Assembly: GCA_003564735.1 (NCBI GenBank)
Contig: PXEK01000131.1
Span: 1-7,772, forward strand
Origin: Cryomorphaceae bacterium
GTDB taxonomy: Bacteria; Bacteroidota; Bacteroidia; Flavobacteriales_G; Salibacteraceae
DNA: 7,772 bases
Direction of reading: 5' to 3'
Part shown: positions 1-5,853 of the stretch, piece by piece
Layout: each line of letters opens with the position of its first letter
Numbering within the stretch: the first letter of the stretch is position 1
Notes under the pieces: generated by a model
The model's database searches: none
What the model was told of the DNA's origin: nothing
What the model saw: only the letters and a program-made list of their open reading frames with translations
Position numbers and translations under genes: made by a program

Positions 1-9
1 AATACACGG

Positions 10-59
10 TACCGATTAGAAAATCAGAAATCTTTGATTTCGCTAATTTTCTATCGGTA
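10..59. repeat. Long imperfect inverted repeat (hairpin) at the left edge
   Basis: The two arms pair almost throughout. TACCGAT (10-16) pairs with ATCGGTA (53-59). AGAAAAT (18-24) pairs with ATTTTCT (46-52), leaving T17 as a bulge. The tip is AAATC-TTT-GATTT (28-40), with small bulges near 25/45 and 41-42. No T-run follows the stem on the + strand; the next bases are TTTGCC. It is therefore not a convincing intrinsic terminator. It could be the 3' end of an upstream transcript, the end of a mobile or repeat element, or a palindromic extragenic repeat. The sequence to the left is outside the window, so its relation to the nearest gene is unknown. Confidence 0.6.
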
Positions 60-109
60 TTTGCCTCCGGAAGTCCTTGAACTTTTTATTCGCATATTGT
101 GTACATTTT

Positions 110-652
110 AAAGGTGTTCATGAGCTCGCTGCGCTCGGTTACTCATCCCAAATTAATTTTAATGGTATTCGTGAGCTCGCTGCGCTCGGTTGGTTCTTTT
201 TACTCACAATTAAAAATTTCAAAGGTGTTCGTGAGCTCCCTCCGGTCGGTTATTCGCTAAATAATTGATTTAAGAGGTGCTCATGAGCTCCCTCCGGTCG
301 GTTGTTTCAAGACAAAAACGAACGAAAAAAGAAACAAATATGCGGCGTTCCGATTGCATCTTATATGTCACAGTGTTTTTTCGTTCACAAAACAAGAACT
401 TTAAAAGAGTTCATGAGTTCGCTGCGCTCGGTTACTCATACCGAATATAAATTTAAAGGTATTCGTGAGCTCCCTTCGATCGGTTCTTTCTTTTTTATTC
501 GCTAAATAATTGATTTAAAAGGTGCTCATGAGCTTCCTTCGGTCGGTTACTCACCATTTAAAACTTCAAAGGTGTTCGTGAGCTCGCTGCGCCCGGTTAC
601 TCATACCGTATATAAATTTAAAGGTGTTCGTGAGCTCCCTTCGGTCGGTTCA
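110..652. repeat. Array of nine degenerate GC-rich repeat units in AT-rich spacers
   Basis: Nine units are visible, at about 111-145, 162-190, 222-252, 274-304, 404-436, 456-486, 519-554, 569-604 and 621-651. Each starts with AAAGGTGTTCRTGAG or a close variant, then has a 17-base core, then GGTT. The core has two forms: A, GAGCTCGCTGCGCTCGG (units 1, 2, 5 and 8), and B, GAGCTCCCTYCGGTCGG (units 3, 4, 6, 7 and 9). The order is A A B B A B B A B. Unit-to-unit distances are 51, 60, 52, 130, 52, 63, 50 and 52 bp. Spacers are AT-rich and recur, for example ATTCGCTAAATAATTGATTT after units 3 and 6. Units 1, 5, 7 and 8 end in ACTCA, which can pair with the TGAG at the start of the core. The frame is not kept between units, so this is not a coding repeat. 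Repeated spacers and degenerate repeats argue against a CRISPR. Function is unknown. Confidence 0.85.
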
Positions 653-1023
653 TCCGGGAAAAAAGGAAGGAGATTCTTTAGAACTTCAATGGTTGATTTT
701 TATAATATGCTTACAGGCAGATAATTAAGGTTTTATTTGTCTATGTGTGATTAAAGGGGAAGTGTTTTATTGAACAAGGGAAAAACCGTTACCGGCTCTT
801 CAAATCCATTACTACGACATTTAAAAGGATAACCCTAAAAATTCAATAAAAACCGATGAAAGGTTCCATTTCTATTCTAGAAAAGAGCCCTTGATATTAT
901 TAGGCATACTAAATCTTGCTAAACTCTTTTGGGAAAAATTACGAAGCGGTAAAGTGCTTATTTCAGGGAGATTTTAATATATTTGTGCACGTACGATTTA
1001 TTAACCTTAAAAAGAGATTGAAT
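653..1023. other. AT-rich intergenic region without a supported gene
   Basis: I see no open frame here with a recognisable product or a good start. A frame open from 916 continues into the HPF gene, but its first 36 residues (916-1023) do not resemble the family and are probably untranslated leader. Two minor structures are present: CCG-TTAC-CGG at 786-795, and a distant inverted match GGCTCTT (794-800) / AAGAGCC (883-889). Both are weak. The first bases after the repeat array include AACTTCAATGG, which resembles a spacer end seen inside the array, so the array may once have extended further right. Confidence 0.6.
978..985 (+). promoter_or_regulatory. Possible Bacteroidota -7 promoter box for the HPF gene
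   Basis: TATATTTG is an exact match to the Bacteroidota primary sigma factor -7 consensus TAnnTTTG. It would place the transcription start near 990, giving a leader of roughly 30-35 bases before the ATG at 1024. I could not find a good -33 TTTG/TTG element about 19-21 bases upstream, so the call rests on one half of the promoter. If correct, translation cannot begin at the upstream ATG at 916. Confidence 0.35.
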
Positions 1024-1347
1024 ATGGATAAGACTATTGAGCCCGTAAATTTCAATGCGAGCAAAGATTTGATCAATCACATGGACGAGATGTTTGATCA
1101 ATTGACGACCTACCACGATAGAATTGTAAAGGCCGATATTTACCTGAAATCGCTTCAGGTTCAAAATAGAGATGAAAACAAACAAGTTCAAATCCGAATT
1201 TTTTTACCGGGTGAAGATTTATTTATGGAGCAAACGGCAGAATCGTTCGTTTCAGCGGCTCAACAACTTTACGATCGCGCTAAAAGGCATTTGAGTAAAA
1301 TCAACCAAAAAGATAAAGACAAAGCCCGACAGCAGGCACGAGTTTAA
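1024..1347 (+). CDS. hpf: Ribosome hibernation-promoting factor, HPF/RaiA (YfiA) family, short form
   Basis: The product is 107 residues, the usual size of short HPF/RaiA proteins. Family knowledge: these bind the 30S decoding region in stationary phase or stress, block mRNA and tRNA binding, and promote inactive 70S or 100S ribosomes. The sequence fits the beta-alpha-beta-beta-beta-alpha fold. There is an early strand (PVNFNAS, 7-13), then a first helix (KDLINHMDEMFDQLTTYHDRI, about 14-34). Strands follow at about 36-44 (KADIYLKSL) and 52-61 (NKQVQIRIFL), with the family-like stretch PGEDLFMEQTAESFVSAAQQLYDRAKRHLSK at 62-92. The tail is basic and ends in ARQQARV. I chose the ATG at 1024 rather than the longer frame from 916 because the extra 36 residues are unlike the family and a -7 promoter box lies between the two starts. 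The gene stands alone and faces the operon on the other strand. Confidence 0.85.
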   Translation: MDKTIEPVNFNASKDLINHMDEMFDQLTTYHDRIVKADIYLKSLQVQNRDENKQVQIRIFLPGEDLFMEQTAESFVSAAQQLYDRAKRHLSKINQKDKDKARQQARV

Positions 1348-1655
1348 GTTGTATCCGGATCGGTTAAACCGGGTCACTTCAATTACATACATTAGGTCCT
1401 TACGGACTTTAAAATTCAAGGCGATTTATAAGCCGCATACTCAATTTCAAGAGTTGCAGTTTGCAAGTCGCCTTTTTTATGTTTTAAAAAGTTGGAGGAT
1501 TGATATCATGGACGCGCGATGAGCCTTCCCGAGCTGTGTGTGAAAGCTACCCTAAAAATCAATGGATGAATCAATAAATTGATGACGCCTTATCTAATTC
1601 TACAGGAGTCTCCCGGCTCTTCTTTTCTCTTTTTCTGTTCCTAATCCCTCGCCCC
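1348..1655. other. Convergent intergenic region between hpf and the DUF58 gene
   Basis: This 308-bp stretch separates two genes that converge. It contains a small palindrome CGGTTAAACCG (1361-1371), a hairpin AGGTCC-TTAC-GGACTT (1394-1409) and a larger structured element with a T-run (1420-1478, listed separately). It also holds an AT hairpin ATCAAT-AA-ATTGAT (1570-1583) and a pyrimidine-rich stretch around 1611-1655. I see no tRNA and no gene of normal length. I found no clear intrinsic terminator for the minus-strand DUF58 gene. Confidence 0.6.
1420..1478 (+). terminator. Probable intrinsic terminator downstream of hpf, with a branched stem
   Basis: GGCGA (1420-1424) pairs with TCGCC (1468-1472), and six T follow immediately (1473-1478), as in a rho-independent terminator on the + strand. 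The interior can form two more stems: ACTC/GAGT (1439-1442 / 1451-1454) and TTGCA-GTT-TGCAA (1454-1466). The paired region is thus branched rather than a single hairpin. It begins about 72 bases after the hpf stop codon. A simple terminator is the likely reading, but the branched shape leaves room for the 3' end of a small RNA. Confidence 0.5.
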
Positions 1656-2987
1656 CTAAATCAACCGTTTGGCTTTTAATTCCAAGTACTTGTTTAGGGT
1701 GTTGATGGTGAGGTTTTCGGGGGTGGTGACCACGGTTTGAATGCCGTAATTGCGGAGTTCATTTACCATCAAGCTTTTCTCCAATAGCTGATCCTCGGCT
1801 ATGGTGCGCGTGTAAATTTGCTTTACGGTCTCTACGGGTTTGGACGCTAATTCTTTAACGGGAACGTTTTCAAACAACACAACCACAACTACGTGTCGGC
1901 GCGCTAAACTGCGTAAAGCGTTAAGTTGGTTTTTCAAACTCCCCGAATGTTCAAAGTTGGTGTAAATCATCAACAAACTGCGTTGTTTCGCTCTCCTTTT
2001 AACGGTGGTGTACAACATGTCAAAACTCGACTCGGTTCCGGTATTGTTTACGGCGTAAAGCGCGTTGAGTATGGCCGGTATTTGAATACGCCTCGAGCTT
2101 GCGTCAATCACGGTGTCAACGGTGTGATTAAAGGTGATGAGTCCGGCTTGGTCTTCTTTTTTTAACGCGGCATTGGATATGGCAAGTGCCGAGTTCACGG
2201 CGTAATCCATTAGCGACATTTCATTAAACGTTCCCGCTGTATTGCGCCCGGTATCGATAACGGAATATATACTTTGCGAACGCTCATCGCGGTAGGTGTT
2301 CATCCTCAGTTCATGCATTCGGCTTGTGGCTTTCCAGTTGATTCGGCGGTAGTCATCTCCCCGCACGTAATTGCGAATTTGCTCAAACTCCATGCTCTCC
2401 CCTATTTTGCGCATGCGTTTTAAACCGGGTATAACGGCGTTTTGATTTACGGCAATGAGCTCGGCTTTGCGCATTTGAATAATACTGGGGAATACTTTGG
2501 TAATCACTTGTTTAGGAACTGTAAATTTTCGCGTAATCAAACCCAATCGGGAGCTGATAAAGTAGTTGATATCGCCCCAATCGTAAGCGCCTCTCACCTT
2601 TGGCTTAATAGTGTATGTCGATTCGGCTTTTTCGCCGGGTTTGAGGTCAAAATTAATGTGTAGGTCTCTCAGTTGGGTTTGATACGGAGGTTCATCCAAC
2701 AGCTCAATTCCAAAGGGTGTATCGGTTTTGTTTTCTGTTTTGATCAGAACCGTAATTTCATCGTTGAGGGTAACGATTTCGGGGAGTATGCGCTGACCTT
2801 GCAGAGGGCTTGGGGTTCTGAACAAAAAATAAATATCCATCCCGCACAAAACCAAAAGCACGCCGCCGGTGAGGTGACCTAAATAGATGACCGGCGACCA
2901 ATAAAAACTCAAAACGTAGAGTACGATGACCGCCGCACCGGCATAAAAAAACCTATCGGCCAAGTATATGCTTTGCAGTAGGCGCAT
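1656..2987 (-). CDS. DUF58 domain membrane protein, partner of the adjacent MoxR ATPase
   Basis: The product is 443 residues. Two hydrophobic segments at the N-terminus (about 13-30 and 32-56) anchor it in the inner membrane. A beta-rich region follows (about 70-165), then the DUF58 signature at 199-228, including FEQIRNYVRGDDYRRINWKA. After that comes a von Willebrand A-like fold with strands at 239-245 (SIYSVID), 281-286, 337-344 and 365-373. Where a classical vWA has the metal-binding DxSxS, this protein has DTGRN (245-249), so the canonical MIDAS serines are missing. Family knowledge: DUF58 proteins are encoded beside MoxR AAA+ ATPases and are thought to act with them in assembling or maturing envelope complexes; the client here is unknown. 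The ATG directly follows the TAA of the MoxR gene with no spacer, which points to translational coupling. It is the last gene of the minus-strand series and ends with TAG. Confidence 0.88.
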   Translation of the reverse strand: MRLLQSIYLADRFFYAGAAVIVLYVLSFYWSPVIYLGHLTGGVLLVLCGMDIYFLFRTPSPLQGQRILPEIVTLNDEITVLIKTENKTDTPFGIELLDEPPYQTQLRDLHINFDLKPGEKAESTYTIKPKVRGAYDWGDINYFISSRLGLITRKFTVPKQVITKVFPSIIQMRKAELIAVNQNAVIPGLKRMRKIGESMEFEQIRNYVRGDDYRRINWKATSRMHELRMNTYRDERSQSIYSVIDTGRNTAGTFNEMSLMDYAVNSALAISNAALKKEDQAGLITFNHTVDTVIDASSRRIQIPAILNALYAVNNTGTESSFDMLYTTVKRRAKQRSLLMIYTNFEHSGSLKNQLNALRSLARRHVVVVVLFENVPVKELASKPVETVKQIYTRTIAEDQLLEKSLMVNELRNYGIQTVVTTPENLTINTLNKYLELKAKRLI

Positions 2988-4061
2988 TTATCGAGGGACT
3001 TCTACTTTACTGATTACGGCATCAATAACTTCGTCAATTTGTACGCCGATAACTTCCTTGTCCGGACTTAAAATAAGGCGGTGGTTGAGCACGGGAACGG
3101 CCGTGAATTTGATATCGTCCGGAATTACGTAGTCGCGCCCCTGCAAGGCCGCAACGGCTTTGGATGTGTGAAGCATGGCAAGCGAGGCACGTGGCGAGGC
3201 TCCCAAAAATAAATCGCCCGATTGACGTGTGGCGGTGACGATTTTCGCTATGTATTCTATCAAGCTTTTTTCGATGTGCACTTGGTAAACCAATTGCTGC
3301 AATTCCTGCAATCGTTTTTTATCAATTACGGGTTTGAGCGGCTTTTTGGCGTTGGAATAATCGCCGGATTTAAAACGTTCGAGTATGGAGACTTCCTCCT
3401 CGTATGAGGGGTAATGCGGACGCAACCTAAAGGTAAAGCGGTCCAACTGTGCTTCGGGAAGTTGGTAGGTTCCCTCCTGCTCGATCGGGTTTTGGGTGGC
3501 GATCACAAAAAAGGGGAACTCCATTTTTCGGGTGGTACCGTCGGTGGTGATTTGTCGTTCTTCCATCACCTCGAACAGTGCGGCCTGCGTTTTGGCCGGC
3601 GAACGGTTGATTTCATCAATAAGTACCACGTTGCCGAATATGGGGCCCGGACTAAACTCAAAGGTTGAGTTTTTCATGTTATAAATGTTTGTACCCAAAA
3701 CATCGGCGGGCATAAGGTCCGGTGTGAATTGTATTCGGGAAAAGTCGGCATCCAGCGTTTGTGACAGGAGTCGAGCCATGAGTGTTTTAGCAATCCCGGG
3801 AACGCCTTCGAGCAGCACATGACCGTTGGTTAAAAGCGCGGCGAGCAGTAAATCAACGGTTTTTTCTTGACCGATGAGTACTTTCGCGATCTCGCTTTTC
3901 ATTTGCTCGGCTACCGACTGCAGTTCCTTTTGCTCGGGTGCGGTGTTTTCAGTTTCTGCTTGCGGTTTTTCGGGAGACGCTTCGGTTGATTCATGTTGCT
4001 GAATCGGGGTTACAGATTCATCTTTTGAAGACTTATCGGGGGTTGATTCGTTTGTACTCAT
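2988..4061 (-). CDS. MoxR-family AAA+ ATPase
   Basis: The product is 357 residues. All the AAA+ elements are visible: Walker A GVPGIAKT (86-93), Walker B VVLIDE (145-150) followed by INRSPAKTQAALFEVMEERQ, and sensor 1 ATQNP (188-192). Next come the arginine-finger region LPEAQLDRF (201-209) and sensor 2 GASPRA (287-292), followed by the helical lid domain to the C-terminus. Residues 1-46 form a polar extension rich in Ser, Thr, Glu, Pro and Gln that is probably disordered and not part of the core. Family knowledge: MoxR ATPases act as chaperone-like ATPases together with DUF58 and vWA proteins. The next gene downstream is a DUF58 gene whose ATG abuts this stop codon. Upstream, 89 bp separate it from cusB, so it may have its own promoter or be read through from the efflux operon. 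I saw no convincing promoter in that gap. Confidence 0.93.
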   Translation of the reverse strand: MSTNESTPDKSSKDESVTPIQQHESTEASPEKPQAETENTAPEQKELQSVAEQMKSEIAKVLIGQEKTVDLLLAALLTNGHVLLEGVPGIAKTLMARLLSQTLDADFSRIQFTPDLMPADVLGTNIYNMKNSTFEFSPGPIFGNVVLIDEINRSPAKTQAALFEVMEERQITTDGTTRKMEFPFFVIATQNPIEQEGTYQLPEAQLDRFTFRLRPHYPSYEEEVSILERFKSGDYSNAKKPLKPVIDKKRLQELQQLVYQVHIEKSLIEYIAKIVTATRQSGDLFLGASPRASLAMLHTSKAVAALQGRDYVIPDDIKFTAVPVLNHRLILSPDKEVIGVQIDEVIDAVISKVEVPR

Positions 4062-4150
4062 TTCTTCTGTTTTGAAGGTTCGAAAGTAGTTAAATTTACA
4101 AGATTAAACTCCTATAACCCGCAAGAGTTCTTCACGCACCAATTCAAAAA

Positions 4151-5848
4151 TCAATTCACAATCTTATCACTCGTTCCACAACGCAACATCTCATCCCCAT
4201 AATACGGATTCGCAACGCGCTTCTCTCCACTGAGCCAATACGCTCCTCTGTCGTCGTCAGCCATCGGACAATACTGTTTGTAGAAGGTACGCCCGACAGG
4301 AAAACGGTCGGCGAGGTGCAGCACCTCTTCCGAAAACGCTTTAAATTCGGTTCGTAAATCGGCAATATCTCCCGCTCTTCGCATTTTATTCATCGATGCG
4401 TTTAGCGATTCGCCCTTGCGCTTCAAATACCTTCCGCTTGCGCCTTCGAAAATATTCATGTTTACCTGCTCCCAACTGCTTTTCATGTGTTGCAACTGTT
4501 CTTTTGAAGTCTCAAAATCGGTCTCCACCAATGCGTCTTTAAACGTGAGATAAGCCTCGAAAAAATCGTTCATTTGTTTCTTCGCGTTAGCGCTCAAGGC
4601 AAAGGGCTTTTCCCTAGTTCCATCATAATCGTTCATCATGGAGGGTTTACCTGCCAATTGAGCGGCCGCATCTACGCTAAATGCCCCGTTGGTCACAATT
4701 TCCTCGCCTTCTTTTAATCCTGATTTTACTATGTAGCCGTCGCCAAGCGGTGATCCCAGTTTCACCTGCCGTGGCTCAAATTTGTTCTTGTCTTTATCTA
4801 CACGAACATACACTAGCGAGCGTTCACCCGTCCACAATACGGCGCTTGACGGTATAGCAGGCACTTCCTCGTTTACGAGTTTCACTTGAGCCGTGCCGGT
4901 GGCCAACATGCCGGGGTATAGCTTGCCGCTCGGATTGTTCACCACTACTCTCGCCTTAACGGTGCGCGTATCTTCATTGATTTCGGGGTCTATAAAGGTG
5001 ATGGCGCCCGAAAACTCCTCGCCGGGCAGTGATTTTAAGGTGAACGTTACGGAATCGCCTCTGTTTACAAACGAAAAGTCTTCCTCATACACATCAAAAA
5101 TGGCCCAAACTTGCTCTCTACTGTTTACGGTGTACAGGTTTTGCCCTTTTGTCAGGTAATCCCCCTCATTTACGAGTCGTTCGGTTACCACGCCGCTAGC
5201 GTCGGCAAGCAAGGGCATAAACTCGGTGGCTTTACCGCGATTTATGATTTCGTCAATTTGCTCATCGGTGATTTTTCGGTTTTTCAGTTTTTGTCGGGCC
5301 GCTTTGTACAAACTCTCTCTTTCTTCCCTACTTTCATAGGCCTCGAGCAACTCGCGTTGTGCCGACATCAATGACGGGGCATAAAGTACCGCCACGACCT
5401 GACCTTTATTGACGGTTTGTCCCGTTTCTCTCACCCTCATCTCCTCTATTCTCCCCTCGAAGTGAGCGGCTTGTTGCCGGTCTGCATTTTCAGCTTCTTC
5501 TATTTTACCGTTCAATCTCACCGCCTTTTGAGGGAGCAAATACCTAACTTTAGACGTCTGCACCTTCGCCAATGCAACAGCGTGTTCACTCATCTCGATA
5601 CCTTGGAAGTCGGCGTCGCCGCCACCGGCATCATCGGCCGGAATAAGGTCCATTTCACACAACGGACACAACCCCGGCTCATCTTGCATCACACTTGGGT
5701 GCATTGAGCACGTCCACATGGTGCTTTTCGATTCCCCCGCCGCATGATCGGCGTGATCGTCAGCACCCGCGGGTGCCGTGTAATAACCGATTAAAACCCC
5801 TAAAACAATCAGAATTAACCCAATACCGTATTTCTTCAAATTTTTCAT
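4151..5848 (-). CDS. cusB: CusB-type periplasmic adaptor with heavy-metal-binding and DUF3347 domains
   Basis: The product is 565 residues, longer than a plain CusB of about 400. The order of parts is as follows. An N-terminal membrane segment lies at 8-23. A short His/Asp-rich stretch follows (DDHADHAAGE, 30-39). A heavy-metal-binding domain at 45-70 has the pattern WTCSMHP...PGLCPLCEMDL, with Cys46, Met49, His50, Cys61 and Cys64. The membrane-fusion core at about 105-400 has a lipoyl-like half at 129-156, a helical hairpin at about 158-205, the second lipoyl half at 214-240 and beta-barrel strands at 246-325. A C-terminal DUF3347 domain spans about 417-560, with YCPMADDDRGAYWLS and NPYYGDEMLRCG. 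Role: it links the CusA pump to the CusC channel and probably binds and hands over Cu+/Ag+ in the periplasm. The start is 5 bp after the cusC stop; AAUAAGAG just before it could serve as ribosome contact. No lipobox Cys is present. Confidence 0.92.
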   Translation of the reverse strand: MKNLKKYGIGLILIVLGVLIGYYTAPAGADDHADHAAGESKSTMWTCSMHPSVMQDEPGLCPLCEMDLIPADDAGGGDADFQGIEMSEHAVALAKVQTSKVRYLLPQKAVRLNGKIEEAENADRQQAAHFEGRIEEMRVRETGQTVNKGQVVAVLYAPSLMSAQRELLEAYESREERESLYKAARQKLKNRKITDEQIDEIINRGKATEFMPLLADASGVVTERLVNEGDYLTKGQNLYTVNSREQVWAIFDVYEEDFSFVNRGDSVTFTLKSLPGEEFSGAITFIDPEINEDTRTVKARVVVNNPSGKLYPGMLATGTAQVKLVNEEVPAIPSSAVLWTGERSLVYVRVDKDKNKFEPRQVKLGSPLGDGYIVKSGLKEGEEIVTNGAFSVDAAAQLAGKPSMMNDYDGTREKPFALSANAKKQMNDFFEAYLTFKDALVETDFETSKEQLQHMKSSWEQVNMNIFEGASGRYLKRKGESLNASMNKMRRAGDIADLRTEFKAFSEEVLHLADRFPVGRTFYKQYCPMADDDRGAYWLSGEKRVANPYYGDEMLRCGTSDKIVN

Positions 5849-5853
5849 ATCTC

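Noticed and set aside
77..268. A small frame whose product repeats the pattern (V/I)(H/R)EL(A/P)(A/P)(L/V)G three times, suggesting a repeat peptide gene
   Set aside because: The frame is kept only because the first three units happen to be 51 and 60 bp apart. Later distances (52, 130, 52, 63, 50, 52) break the frame, so the DNA unit and not a peptide is what repeats.
302..505. A 67-codon frame running through units 5 and 6
   Set aside because: It reads the repeat units in different frames, has no recognisable domain, and lies wholly in the repeat array and the insertion-like spacer.
110..652. CRISPR array
   Set aside because: Repeats are degenerate and of two types, spacing is irregular, the spacers recur instead of being unique, and no cas gene is present in the window.
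1..660. Integron attC cassette array
   Set aside because: Although a bulged hairpin and repeated palindromic units are present, no GTTRRRY/RYYYAAC core-site pairs and no cassette genes were found.
794..889. Long-range stem GGCTCTT/AAGAGCC and the repeated 10-mer CCGGCTCTTC (792-801 and 1613-1622)
   Set aside because: The stem would close a loop of more than 80 bases and is only 7 bp; the 10-mer match is short enough to be chance.
1420..1472. tRNA gene
   Set aside because: It has a GGCGA/TCGCC closing stem, but it is too short, has no T-loop sequence (GTTCRA), and shows no anticodon arm of 5 pairs with a 7-base loop.
1519..1625. Remnant of a group II intron 3' end (GAGCC ... GTGTGTGAAAGCT ... 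GGCTC)
   Set aside because: The GAGCC and GAAA elements do not form the compact 34-nt domain V hairpin, and no reverse transcriptase fragment is nearby.
4081..4106. Promoter for moxR on the minus strand (TACTTTCG at 4081-4088 or TAATCTTG at 4099-4106)
   Set aside because: Each has one mismatch to TAnnTTTG, and neither has a -33 TTG at a suitable distance, so neither is strong enough to list.
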